Assembly (NCBI RefSeq): GCF_029868385.1
Contig: NZ_JARWNX010000016.1
Span: 1-38,662 of the forward strand
Length of the DNA: 38,662 bases
Origin: Nocardia cyriacigeorgica
GTDB lineage: Bacteria; Actinomycetota; Actinomycetes; Mycobacteriales; Mycobacteriaceae
Direction of reading: 5' to 3'
Below the pieces are notes generated by a model, which did not search any database, had not been told where the DNA came from, and worked only from the letters and a program-made list of their open reading frames with translations. Positions 1 to 8,080 of this stretch are shown here, piece after piece (position 1 is the first letter of the stretch; the number at the start of each line of letters is the position of its first letter). The position numbers and the translations under genes were made by a program.

Positions 1-137
1 ACTGGGAGCAGGCCGATTCCGCCGAGGACGGGACGGGCGAGCAGTCCTGGGAGTCGTTCGCCACCCCGGAACTGACCGCCATTCATTCCTCGCTCATGGA
101 AGCGATGGCCTCGCTGAAGGATCCGCGCACCCGCTGA
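1..137 (+). CDS. C-terminal end of an unidentified protein (5' end outside window)
   Basis: An open frame runs from the window edge to TGA at 135-137 and gives about 44 residues ending in SLMEAMASLKDPRTR. The visible part is acidic (DSAEDGTGEQ) and then helical. No family is recognisable from so short a tail. A strong hairpin follows 12 bases after the stop, which fits the end of a transcription unit. Confidence 0.55.
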   Translation, partial: WEQADSAEDGTGEQSWESFATPELTAIHSSLMEAMASLKDPRTR

Positions 138-149
138 CCCGCCGGCTGT

Positions 150-178
150 GCCCTGCGGCCGCGAATGCGCCGCAGGGC
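150..178 (+). terminator. Hairpin after the first partial gene
   Basis: GCCCTGCGGC (150-159) pairs perfectly with GCCGCAGGGC (169-178) around a 9-base loop. There is no clear T-run afterwards, so it is a GC-rich, terminator-like stem of the kind common in actinomycetes rather than a classic intrinsic terminator. Confidence 0.5.
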
Positions 179-595
179 TTCGGCGAAGGAACCCACACCA
201 TCGTGGTGCTGGACGGATTGAAGATCCCCATGCCGCGACACAACGCGGTGCATAAGGTCGAAGAGATGGCCCGGGATCTGATTGCCGTGCGCAGCCGGTG
301 CAGGTGGAGCCGGACGATTTGCGTACTCCTGCGACCGATGTGGATGGTTTGCGTAGGCCGATGGGGGCAGGCGTTGGAGGCGTTGAGCGATGCGTTCGGG
401 AGGTTGGTGTGCGTGACAGCGGAGTGACCCTGAAGGCGCCGTAGCGCAGGTCGCACCGAGCATCGATGCTGTTCTACAGTGGGTGAACGGGGTCGGAACC
501 ACGCCGAGCTATCGGGTTTCAGGGCGTCCTTACCGCACGCGCAACACGGTCGGTCTGGGCTTGGCTCGTTCTTGCCGGTGCGGCATGATGGCCGG
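179..595. other. Stretch without a convincing gene; possible gene fragment near 180-300
   Basis: Just after the hairpin, a plus-strand frame around 180-300 reads like a protein piece (THTIVVLDG, KIPMPRH, HKVEEMARDLIAVRS). It then degrades into Cys/Trp/Arg-rich sequence and has no good start. It faintly recalls the end of a HicA-like toxin and may be a decayed fragment; this is a weak impression. The rest up to the methylase start shows no gene. The methylase frame stays open upstream to 479, but that extension is Arg/His-rich and not protein-like. Confidence 0.3.
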
Positions 596-2095
596 ATGCG
601 ACGCGATCTCCTGGCCCTGGCGGAGCGGAACCGCGTAGCTGCCCTCTCGGGGCTCGAGGTCAAGAGCCGGGAGGCGCTGGGCCAGTTCTTTACTCCAGAA
701 CGCACTGCATCGCTCATTGCCAGGATGCCGCGCCTGCCCGAAAAAGGGCACCTCCGGGTCCTTGACCCCGGTGCAGGTTCTGGAATGCTGAGCGCGGCGC
801 TTGTGTCCCGCATCCTCGACGAGCGTCCGCGACTGTCGGTACATGTCGTTGCCGTCGAGTGCGACTCTTCGGTCATCCCGTTCCTGGAAAACACTCTTGA
901 CGCCTGTTCGGCCGCAGGTGGGGGTCGCGTGACCACTGAGTTGGTTGCCGCCGACTACATTGCCGAAGCAACCGGCCTCGATACAGATGACCGGCTGACC
1001 GGGTTCGATCTGGTCATCCAGAACCCGCCCTATGCCAAGCTGGCTGCGTCGTCGTCGGCACGCGCAGCGGTGCGGAGTATCGGTGTGGACGCGCCGAACC
1101 TTTATGCGGCTTTTCTGGCGCTGGCAACAGTCGCGCTCAACCCGAACGGCCAGCTTGTTGCTATCACGCCTCGATCGTTTTGTAATGGCCCGTATTTCGG
1201 CGCGTTTCGCAGCCATCTGCTGGACGAGATCGCGTTGGACAGGGTGCATGTTTTCGAGTCGCGTTCCACGGTCTTCGCCGATACTGGCGTGCTGCAAGAA
1301 AACGTGATCTTCTCCGGGACCCGCGGTGGCGCTCGTGATCGAGTGACGCTGTCAACGAGCGACGGACATGAGGACGACGCCCTGCATCGTGCTGTGGCGT
1401 ACTCCGATGTCATACACCCCGATGATCCCCACCGATTCGTCAGGATCGCAGCCAACGACGACGACACCGAGGTCGCTGAGCGGATGCTGTCCTTTCCGCA
1501 CACCTTGGCGAGCCTTGGAATTTCTGTTTCGACTGGACGCGTCGTCGACTTTCGATCGAAGGAATGCCTGCTCACGGAGTTTTCTGAGAACGCGGTCCCG
1601 CTCGTCTATCCGGGCAACATTCGCGGCGGTATGGTCAGCTGGCCCCGCGAGATCCGGAAACCGCAATGGTTTTCGCCGGCGACGGGCAAGGACGAGAAAC
1701 TGCTCCTCCCGGAGGGGTGGTACTGCGTCGTCAAGCGGTTCTCTTCGAAGGAGGAGCGTCGCCGCATCGTGGCGGCAGTGTGGTCGCCGGAACAGAAACC
1801 CGGCCCGGTCGCATTCGAGAATCACGTCAACGTCTTCCACGTTGGTGGCAAAGGTCTCGACCGAGACACCGCCTTCGGCTTGTCCATGTGGCTCAACTCC
1901 TTGCTTGTAGACAGGTTCTTTCGCACGTTCTCTGGGCATACTCAGGTGAACGCCACCGATCTTCGAACCCTGCGATTCCCGGATCGTGAGGCACTGCGGA
2001 GTCTGGGTTCGCTTGCACCACAACAACTTCCAGGCCAGAACGAGGTCGATGAGCTAGTCGAGAAGGTTCTCGATGTGGTAGACACTGCTGCGTGA
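596..2095 (+). CDS. PstI/BsuBI-type DNA adenine-N6 methyltransferase
   Basis: About 499 residues. This would be the modification half of a type II restriction-modification system, methylating adenine in the recognition site with S-adenosylmethionine. Early residues contain GQFFTPE, then VLDPGAGSGML (SAM-binding motif I), and NPPYAKL (catalytic motif IV, NPPY class, gamma-type order). The C-terminal part (VNVFHVGGKGL, NSLLVDRFFRTFSGHTQVNATDLRTL) resembles the target-recognition region of Eco57I/PstI-like methylases. The ATG at 596 was chosen because the frame upstream (from 479) is not protein-like. The stop overlaps the start of the endonuclease gene, so the two are translationally coupled. 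The PstI specificity is inferred from the endonuclease partner. The family is very likely; the exact target is less certain. Confidence 0.88.
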   Translation: MRRDLLALAERNRVAALSGLEVKSREALGQFFTPERTASLIARMPRLPEKGHLRVLDPGAGSGMLSAALVSRILDERPRLSVHVVAVECDSSVIPFLENTLDACSAAGGGRVTTELVAADYIAEATGLDTDDRLTGFDLVIQNPPYAKLAASSSARAAVRSIGVDAPNLYAAFLALATVALNPNGQLVAITPRSFCNGPYFGAFRSHLLDEIALDRVHVFESRSTVFADTGVLQENVIFSGTRGGARDRVTLSTSDGHEDDALHRAVAYSDVIHPDDPHRFVRIAANDDDTEVAERMLSFPHTLASLGISVSTGRVVDFRSKECLLTEFSENAVPLVYPGNIRGGMVSWPREIRKPQWFSPATGKDEKLLLPEGWYCVVKRFSSKEERRRIVAAVWSPEQKPGPVAFENHVNVFHVGGKGLDRDTAFGLSMWLNSLLVDRFFRTFSGHTQVNATDLRTLRFPDREALRSLGSLAPQQLPGQNEVDELVEKVLDVVDTAA

Positions 2096-3039
2096 TGAGC
2101 ATCTCCGCCAGGGTCAGCGAGGCAAGGTCACTGCTCGACGCGCTTGGTATGGACGCAGAGCGGTCCAATGAACGTTCGGCACTGACTCTCCTGGCTCTTC
2201 TGCGGCTGCGCCCAGCGGACTCGTGGAGCGCAGCGGCCAACCCCATGCTCGGAACCCGGTCGATCATGGACTGGATACGCGACGAGTACGGCCGCAACTA
2301 CAAGCCCAACACCCGCGAAACCTTCCGGCGTTTCACACTCCATCAGTTCGTGGAGGCTCTGCTGGTACAGGAGAATCCTGATAAGCCCGACCGGCCGAAA
2401 AACTCGCCGAAGTGGAACTATCAGGTGGAGATTGCGGCATTGAAAGTCATCCAGCGCTTCGGGGCTCCAGGCTTCGACTCGGCGCTTGCCGACTATCTCG
2501 CGGAAGTGCCGGGCTTGAAGGCGCGATATGCTGCGGCCCGAGAGATGAATCGCATCCCTGTTCGCAGCGCTGATGGCAAACAGTTCACCCTGTCTCCAGG
2601 GGGACAGAACCCGCTCGTCAAGCAGATGACAGAGGATTTCTGTTCACTATTCACACCCGGGGGCGAGCTGCTCTACGTCGGAGATGCAGGCGACAAATTT
2701 GTAGTCTTCGAGAAAGAGCGCTTCGCCGAACTCGGAGTGACCTTCGATATGCACGGAAAGATGCCGGATCTTGTCGTTTACATGGAGGACAAGGACTGGC
2801 TTGTCCTCATGGAAGCCGCTAACTCCCATGGGCCTGTAGATTCGAAGCGCCGCGGAGAACTGTCTGCTCTGTTCAAGGCTGCCACCCCGGGCCTTGTGTA
2901 TGTGTCCTGTTTTCCTGACCGTAAAGAGATGCGGAAATACCTTCCCAGTATTGCCTGGGAGACAGAGGTTTGGTGCTCCGAAGATCCAACACATTTAATC
3001 CACTTCAATGGAGAGCGGTTTCTGGGACCATACGAGTGA
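2092..3039 (+). CDS. BsuBI/PstI-family type II restriction endonuclease
   Basis: 315 residues from GTG 2092; ATG at 2095 is an equally good start one codon later. The C-terminal half has the family core: MPDLVVYMEDKDWLVLMEAA, then SHGPVDSKRRGEL, then GLVYVSCFPDR. The acidic D...E pair and the following K fit a PD-(D/E)xK-type catalytic site. The N-terminal half (RETFRRFTLHQFVEA, NSPKWNYQVE) matches the helical recognition domain of this family. Known members cut CTGCAG. The gene overlaps the methylase stop in a head-to-tail arrangement. No controller (C) gene is visible. AT content is somewhat higher than in the neighbours, consistent with mobile history. Confidence 0.9.
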   Translation: MMSISARVSEARSLLDALGMDAERSNERSALTLLALLRLRPADSWSAAANPMLGTRSIMDWIRDEYGRNYKPNTRETFRRFTLHQFVEALLVQENPDKPDRPKNSPKWNYQVEIAALKVIQRFGAPGFDSALADYLAEVPGLKARYAAAREMNRIPVRSADGKQFTLSPGGQNPLVKQMTEDFCSLFTPGGELLYVGDAGDKFVVFEKERFAELGVTFDMHGKMPDLVVYMEDKDWLVLMEAANSHGPVDSKRRGELSALFKAATPGLVYVSCFPDRKEMRKYLPSIAWETEVWCSEDPTHLIHFNGERFLGPYE

Positions 3040-3263
3040 ATTTCTGAATCAGACCCTGGAACTCCTGGCCCTTACTTGGGTCGGTGATCTGATTAGAATA
3101 GCGCTCGTCGCCTATGGGTAGGCAGAGCGTCACAAATTTCATTATCGGCAGCGTGTCAGAAGAATGGGTTGGCGAAGTGGGTGAGATCTGCGTCGATAAG
3201 TGGCCGCGGCTTCCAACCCGCGGCCCGCGCGACCGCTACCTGCACGAATCCGGCGGTTGAAGA

Positions 3264-3797
3264 TCAACTCGGGAGAGCATGCTCAGTCGCGGGATTCGCT
3301 TGTGTCTGCGCGAGGATGCGAGCGCGGTAGAGGGAGAATACTGCGGTTATCGCCAGTATCGCTGTTGCGAGCGATATGGCGATCCGGAATCCGTGTCCGA
3401 CGAGGAATTCTGTTGTCGCGCGCTCGATCTCCGCCACGGTGTGGCTGTCTCGTTCGCCGAAGATGCTCGCCCGCGGCCACTGATAGAGGATCGACAGGAA
3501 CTGACCGCTGATCAGGAAAACCAGCGATGCTGCGACCCAGCCCCGCGCCTGTCGGGTCCACAACGCCACCACGATCGCGATCACCGCGGATAGTGTCATC
3601 ACCCCGCCCATCGGCCGCATCACGCCTCCGATATCCACCACGGTCATGAACTCATCGGACAACGCCAGCGACTCGGGTACATCTCGAAACATGTTCGGAT
3701 ACAAGAAGATCGTCTCGGCGACAGTGATCGCGAAGACGAAACTGACAACCGCCGCGTACGCGCCGACGGCTGCAAGTGGAATTGTAGTCGACCTCAT
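3264..3797 (-). CDS. Four-helix integral membrane protein, unknown role
   Basis: 177 residues with four hydrophobic segments near residues 8-28, 63-82, 88-106 and 136-157. The loop after helix 1 (PNMFRDVPESLALSDEFMTVVDIGG) and the four-helix layout recall DUF1772/anthrone-oxygenase-like membrane proteins, but the match is only impressionistic. The short cytoplasmic tail is polar. It stands alone, leftward, between the restriction-modification pair and the ESX locus. No enzymatic motif is visible. Confidence 0.7.
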   Translation of the reverse strand: MRSTTIPLAAVGAYAAVVSFVFAITVAETIFLYPNMFRDVPESLALSDEFMTVVDIGGVMRPMGGVMTLSAVIAIVVALWTRQARGWVAASLVFLISGQFLSILYQWPRASIFGERDSHTVAEIERATTEFLVGHGFRIAISLATAILAITAVFSLYRARILAQTQANPATEHALPS

Positions 3798-4214
3798 CGG
3801 TTCGACGTTATGACCCCGAGTTCATCCACACATCCGGCGCCGTCCCCCAACCCGCGTCAGGGTGTTCCCCGACCGGCGTGATCGCATCGTGTTTCGTCGT
3901 TGATGAAACGGAAGCGTAGCGAGCTCACCAGTGGGGGTTGAACGCGCACTCGATTACCGTGCCGTAGTTGCGGTAGTCCTGCAAATTGCCTGCCCGGGTG
4001 CGATAGTCGTTCAAGGCTGCCCAAACGCTTCGTCTCTGCTCATGCGAGCGCCTGCCCCCCACACCGAGGGCCTCTCAGTGCTGATGAGTAGCGAAGCGCA
4101 CCCTCCCTCGATTATGGCCGCCAGCGTGCAATCGGTGCCGCCGCTTCACCGCGTCGGTCGGCAGGCGTGTTACTCCAGCTCGGCCGGCTACTCCGGGTAG
4201 ACCTTCGTGACGGG
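3798..4214. other. Intergenic stretch with a possible minus-strand gene remnant
   Basis: No complete gene. On the minus strand a frame ending at a TGA at 3925-3927 reads NDYRTRAGNLQDYRNYG followed by TVIECAFNPHW. It looks like a real C-terminus but has no start and loses protein character above about 4030. It may be the tail of a decayed gene or a short ORF starting at TTG. Nothing else recognisable was seen. Confidence 0.3.
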
Positions 4215-5033
4215 TCAGCGGTAGGTGTGGTCGTTGTCTTCTCGGTGGTCTTGGAGGGTGCGGGTGAGGAGGTTGTCGAGGTGGGTGGTGAGGTCTCGAG
4301 GGTTGGTGGGGGTGGAGTGGATGGAGGCGGTGGTGCGGATTCGGTAGCGGCCTTCGGGGTAGTCGATTATGTGGAAGTCGCGGGTGGGGGTGGGGCGGTT
4401 GTCGAAGGTTGGGCCGGGGTAGACGGCTATGTGGGCAACTGTGGTGCGGGGGCGTTCGAAGAATCGGGTGATTCGGTCGTGTTGGGAGCGGGGCGAATCG
4501 TCGCGGAAGCGGGTGAAGGGGGCGTCGTCGGGGGATTCGAGGTCGGTGCGGTTGACCTGGAAGCCTTCGGCGGTGCCGCGCCGTGCTTCGGGGAGGGTGG
4601 CGATGACGCGGGCGGCGGCGTTGCGGGCGCGGAGGTATTCCATGCGTACGGCGCCGCCGGTGTTCGGTTTCGCGGTGGGCTCCTGGGTGAGGATGACGGC
4701 ACCGGCGCCGGAGACGGCGGTGTGGATGCGGAGCATGGTGGTGGGGTCGGCGTCGGCGCGGGGTGGGACTCCGGTCGGGGCGCCGGCGAATCCGGCCACC
4801 TCGATCCGGGCCTCGGGTTCGACCAGGACGCGCAACGGGCCGTACAGGTCTTCATCGAGGATGGATTGCAGGCGGGTGGCGGCGGATTTGTAGGCGCGGT
4901 CGTAGGCGTCGGCGGTGGGTTCGGACGGCCGGTATTGCAGTGGGTAGGGGAGGATGTCGCGGCCGATGGCGTGCCAGAGCACGGTGAGTTCCAGCCCGGA
5001 CAGGGTCCAGGTGCGCTGTGTCATCGTGTCCAC
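4215..5033 (-). CDS. EspG-family ESX secretion chaperone
   Basis: 272 residues. EspG proteins bind the tip of cognate PE/PPE-type substrates in the cytosol and keep them soluble for type VII secretion. The N-terminus (WTLSGLELTVLWHAIGRDILPYPLQYRP) is the recognisable family signature. Length matches the usual 260-300 residues, and there are no membrane segments or signal peptide. The C-terminal region (RTTVAHIAVYPGPTFDNRPTP, then GRYRIRTTASIHSTP) forms the expected late strands. Start is ATG 5033, or ATG 5024 three codons in. It lies downstream of a PPE/WXG-like gene in the same direction, separated by a minisatellite, which makes that protein its likely client (inference). Confidence 0.85.
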   Translation of the reverse strand: MDTMTQRTWTLSGLELTVLWHAIGRDILPYPLQYRPSEPTADAYDRAYKSAATRLQSILDEDLYGPLRVLVEPEARIEVAGFAGAPTGVPPRADADPTTMLRIHTAVSGAGAVILTQEPTAKPNTGGAVRMEYLRARNAAARVIATLPEARRGTAEGFQVNRTDLESPDDAPFTRFRDDSPRSQHDRITRFFERPRTTVAHIAVYPGPTFDNRPTPTRDFHIIDYPEGRYRIRTTASIHSTPTNPRDLTTHLDNLLTRTLQDHREDNDHTYR

Positions 5034-5082
5034 CCTGTGCTCATTCGCTCAATCCCTGCATTTACCTGATCCCTGGCTCGCC

Positions 5083-5282
5083 CGGTGGTGCGCTCGGTCC
5101 GGTGGTGCGCTCGCGTGGTTCTGGGGTTCGCGCGGTGGTGCGCTCGCCCGGTTCTGGACTCGCCTGGTTCTGGATTCGTCGCATTCTGGACTCGGCCGGT
5201 TCTGGACTCGTCGGATTGTGCGCATGCGCGGTTCTGGGCTCGTCCGGTTCTGCGCTCGCCCAGTTCCGCACTCGTCGCGCAG
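5083..5282. repeat. Degenerate 16-bp minisatellite, about 12 copies
   Basis: Tandem imperfect units close to CGGTTCTGGACTCGYC (plus strand), with variants CGGTGGTGCGCTCG and TGGTTCTGGATTCG, keep a 16-base step across about 200 bases. A 16-base period is not divisible by three, so the array is not a coding repeat. It fills the gap between the PPE-like gene and espG. Confidence 0.8.
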
Positions 5283-5330
5283 TTACGGGCAGCGCATGGG
5301 CGCGGCCGCGAATCGTCGTCATCGTGGGCG

Positions 5331-6749
5331 TTATTCGCCCAGGACCGGTGGCACGGTCTTCGGTCGGTGTTCGGGGTCGAGGCCGGTCAGTTCCTCGCCG
5401 TTGCGCTGGTTGACCAGGGCTTCGGCGATGGCGGACTTGGCCTTCTCGTTCTCGTCGTCCGCTTTCCCGCCGCGTGCGCCGGGCGGCATCATCGGACCCA
5501 TGGCCATGGGGCGGGCACCTCGGTTCGTCGCGCCCGTGGTGGCGGCGGCCGCGGTGCCGATACCGGTGCCGCCGGTGCCGGGGAGCGATCGCCCGGGGCC
5601 GCCGGAGACCGAGCCGCCCGGTATGCCGGAGCCCGAGCCGCCCGAACCGGAACCGCCCGAACCGGAACCGGGGCCGCCGCCCGATCGCGAGCCGAGACCG
5701 CCGGAGCCGAGACCGCCTGGGACGTAGCCGGTTCCGGGCAAACCGCTGGTGCCGGTCGAGGCCGTAGTGGTGGAGGCGGGCGTGCCGAGGCCAGGGGTGG
5801 TGGTGTTGCCGAGGCTCGACGGGTTCGTCGACGGGTCTACGCCCGCTGGGTTGGTGTCGTCGGTTTCCTCGCCGGTGGTGCCCGGAATCTCTTCTTCCTC
5901 GTCGCCACCGGGGTTGGCGGGCGGATCCCATTGGCCGCCGCCTCGCCCGTCGGGCGGCCACGAACTTGGCGGGGGTGCGACCGGGGGGACGGTGCCCGGA
6001 TCGTGGACGGGGTTGTAGGCCAGCGGGATTCGTGGCTGGCCGGTATCGCCCTCGCGGATGCCGGGCTGGTAGACCTTCTCGAGGATCGTGTAGGTGGCGA
6101 TTTCGGCCGCGTTGGTGCGGTCTTCATTCATTTTCCAGGTGGGGCCGGGTGTCCAGCTGGCGACCTTGCTGCCCCAACCGCTGGTGTCGGGGCTGGGTTG
6201 GACGTTGGCCTTGGTGACCTCGACCGCCGATTTCACCAGCTCGACCTTGCCCGCGACGATCTTCGTGCCCGACACGAGGCTCTTGGCCTTCTCGACATAG
6301 TCGATGATCCCCTGCGCGGCCGCCTTCTTGGACTCGCCCTGCCAGGTGTCTTCCATCGCCGCAAGGATTTTGGGGCCGAAGGTGGTGAGGCCGGCTTCCA
6401 GCTTCTCTGCACGAGACTGCCAAGCCTGGTGCAACGTGGTCATGGCGGCGACGTCGACGGCCTGGGCCTTGCGGTACAGCTCGTCCAGGTCTTCGCTGCG
6501 GACATTACCGAACAGGGCATCGGGAACGCGCGGATCGTGGAATTCGCCATCGAAATGATTATCGGCCAGATCCTTGATTCGATTGCGAGCGGCAATTGAT
6601 TCCGGGCTTTGATCGCCCAGTGCGATCGCCAAAGCGTTGGCGGCGGAGTCGAATTCGTTGTTGGAGGTCAGTACCGCACCCAATGGGCCGGATAGAACCA
6701 GCTTGCCGACATTGGAGACAACTGTTTCGAACGATGGAAGACCGAGCAC
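5331..6749 (-). CDS. PPE/WXG-like ESX substrate with Gly/Pro/Ser-rich tail
   Basis: 472 residues from GTG 6749, which has AGGGGG about 8 bases upstream. The frame stays open to 7049, but those extra 100 residues are an Arg-rich shadow of the next gene. Residues 1-190 are helical and include DTWQGESKKAAA, a WxG-type turn. The middle is Pro-rich (VPPVAPPPSSWPPDGRGGG). Then come an acidic stretch and a long Gly/Ser low-complexity region with repeats of GSGSGG, and a conserved-looking charged tail (PMAMGPMMPPGARGG, then KTVPPVLGE). This architecture fits PPE/EspB-like secreted ESX proteins of nocardiae. It probably leaves the cell through a type VII apparatus encoded elsewhere, with the downstream EspG as chaperone. 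Function after secretion is unknown. Confidence 0.75.
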   Translation of the reverse strand: MLGLPSFETVVSNVGKLVLSGPLGAVLTSNNEFDSAANALAIALGDQSPESIAARNRIKDLADNHFDGEFHDPRVPDALFGNVRSEDLDELYRKAQAVDVAAMTTLHQAWQSRAEKLEAGLTTFGPKILAAMEDTWQGESKKAAAQGIIDYVEKAKSLVSGTKIVAGKVELVKSAVEVTKANVQPSPDTSGWGSKVASWTPGPTWKMNEDRTNAAEIATYTILEKVYQPGIREGDTGQPRIPLAYNPVHDPGTVPPVAPPPSSWPPDGRGGGQWDPPANPGGDEEEEIPGTTGEETDDTNPAGVDPSTNPSSLGNTTTPGLGTPASTTTASTGTSGLPGTGYVPGGLGSGGLGSRSGGGPGSGSGGSGSGGSGSGIPGGSVSGGPGRSLPGTGGTGIGTAAAATTGATNRGARPMAMGPMMPPGARGGKADDENEKAKSAIAEALVNQRNGEELTGLDPEHRPKTVPPVLGE

Positions 6750-6766
6750 CGTGCACCCCCTGCGCG

Positions 6767-7141
6767 TTAGACGCCGTTGTAGCCTTGCGAATTGGTGGAA
6801 TCTTGCTCTTGCAGGCGATCCAAAGTGGCTTTGATGGTATCTCCCATGAGCTCCAGGACTCGAATGTGGTCCCGGAGGGCGGTATCGAGGTCGCCGTTGC
6901 CCTCGGCGTCGACTGCCTTGAGGCCGAATAGCTTGGCCAACTCTTGACCGCAGGCAAATTCGCCGAGTTCGGTCACAACGGCCATTTCTTCGATGCCTTG
7001 ACGGGCGGCCTTGTATACGTTTATCTGATCCTGTATCGCGGTATGGCAAGCCTTGGCGACCGAATCGTCGATCGACAGCCGCCCGGCTTTGGCTTCGTCG
7101 GAAAGGTACTGCCAGCGCGATATTTCATCGTTCATGGTCAT
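6767..7141 (-). CDS. Small helical protein of the ESX-associated locus
   Basis: 124 residues, predicted almost entirely helical, with no signal peptide and no membrane segment. The centre (QDQINVYKAARQGIEEMAVVTELG) and later part (LRDHIRVLELMGDTIKATLDRLQEQD) look like two amphipathic helices, the size and shape of a WXG100/PE-like partner, but no WxG motif is visible. ATG 7141 has AAGGGGG about 8 bases upstream. It sits 12 bases after the lipoprotein gene and 17 bases before the PPE-like gene, so it is probably co-transcribed and may be the dimer partner of the latter (inference). Confidence 0.7.
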   Translation of the reverse strand: MTMNDEISRWQYLSDEAKAGRLSIDDSVAKACHTAIQDQINVYKAARQGIEEMAVVTELGEFACGQELAKLFGLKAVDAEGNGDLDTALRDHIRVLELMGDTIKATLDRLQEQDSTNSQGYNGV

Positions 7142-7153
7142 GCTGAGGCCCCC

Positions 7154-7708
7154 TTATTCCGGGATCGACGGCATCAACGCTTCTGCTGCCGAAATTGCGC
7201 GTGTGCACGGGTCCCCTGCCTCGCCGGAGGAGGTCATATTGAAGATTGATACTTGAACTGACCCGGAACCAGATGGGAATGCGAGATAGCATTTCTCGTC
7301 GTAGCGGTCGTAAGATTTTCGAAACTGTACACCGGCGCGCCCACCGACCGTGACTTCGGAATAATCGGTGTTCTTGGTGTCCTTCTTTGCGTCATCGACC
7401 GAATGCGCGGTCGACCAGACCGTGAGCGTGTAGTTCCACTCTGGAGTGTCGTGCCATGAGCACTTCTTCCACCCCTCAACGTTCTCAACCCCCGAAACCG
7501 TGCTGTCCTGGGTTGATTCGTCAACGCCGAGTTGGTTGAGCGTGGCGCTATCGACTTCCGTGCAGGGGTCCCACAGGGCTTCGGTGGCTGCGGCGCTATC
7601 CGTGGTCGATACCGGAGTCGCGGTCCCCTCGTTGGCCGCATCGCACCCAGTTGCGGCCAGCAAGGCTCCCGCAAGCATTGCTACCGCTGCTGTCGTTCGT
7701 CGTCCCAC
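7154..7708 (-). CDS. DUF3558-like lipoprotein
   Basis: 184 residues from GTG 7708, preceded by GGGAG. A short charged N-terminus (GRRTT), a hydrophobic stretch and lipobox LLAATGC mark an exported lipoprotein anchored outside the membrane. The mature part begins after a Thr/Ser-rich linker with LWDPCTEVD, then VEGWKKCSWH, GRAGVQFRKSYD and GDPCTRA. The Cys pattern and order fit the DUF3558 family, frequent in Nocardia and often beside ESX genes. It is the first gene of the leftward unit leading to the PPE-like protein and EspG. The molecular role of the family is not established. Confidence 0.8.
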   Translation of the reverse strand: MGRRTTAAVAMLAGALLAATGCDAANEGTATPVSTTDSAAATEALWDPCTEVDSATLNQLGVDESTQDSTVSGVENVEGWKKCSWHDTPEWNYTLTVWSTAHSVDDAKKDTKNTDYSEVTVGGRAGVQFRKSYDRYDEKCYLAFPSGSGSVQVSIFNMTSSGEAGDPCTRAISAAEALMPSIPE

Positions 7709-7879
7709 CGCTGCTCCCGTCCAGCCACCGATTTGTCCGCTCGTAGTGTAGGACGCACCGAGTGCGCGATCGGTTCCACTGATTTGCCTGCGATCCGAAC
7801 ACGTTCCGGACCGCAGGCGGAACAAACTGGTGATTCAGTGAAAACCCAGGTCAACGCGGTGACTTGGGTGGGTGTCGGG

Positions 7880-8080
7880 CTATTGGGTGAACTTGCCCGC
7901 TCGTACAGCGCTCGCGAACACGTCCCACTGATCTGGAGCGAAGATCAACGCTGGTCCAGCTGGATTCTTCGAATCCCGGACGCCCACGCGGTCGCCTCGG
8001 AGCCAAGCTACCTCGACGCAGTCGGTTCTCCCGCTGCTTCGACTGCTCTTGAACCATTTCCCCGACAGATGAATGCTCAC
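7880..8080 (-). CDS. DUF397-domain small protein
   Basis: 66 residues. The body matches the DUF397 pattern: KWFKSSRSSG, then DCVEVAWL, then VGVRDSKNPAGPALIF and a terminal W-F-A-G-K helix. Start GTG 8080 overlaps the stop of the upstream XRE/DUF5753 gene by four bases (GTGA). In actinomycetes these two families nearly always occur as a pair that controls development or accessory traits (WhiJ/BldB-like systems). The DUF397 partner is thought to act with the regulator and may behave like the small half of a toxin-antitoxin pair. Confidence 0.9.
   Translation of the reverse strand: MSIHLSGKWFKSSRSSGRTDCVEVAWLRGDRVGVRDSKNPAGPALIFAPDQWDVFASAVRAGKFTQ

Noticed and set aside
200..427. Short plus-strand ORF starting at 203
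   Set aside because: The first 35 residues look protein-like but the rest does not, so at best it is a decayed fragment; not called as a gene.
479..595. 39-codon extension of the methylase
   Set aside because: Arg/His/Gly-rich sequence unlike the family N-terminus; the ATG at 596 starts directly before the conserved region.
5085..6599. Long plus-strand ORF of 504 codons
   Set aside because: It is the antisense shadow of the PPE-like gene. Its product is Gly/Ala/Arg-rich without any motif and it runs through the minisatellite in arbitrary frame.
6750..7049. N-terminal extension of the PPE-like ORF up to 7049
   Set aside because: The extra 100 residues are Arg-rich and overlap the better supported 124-residue gene; GTG 6749 has its own AGGGGG site.
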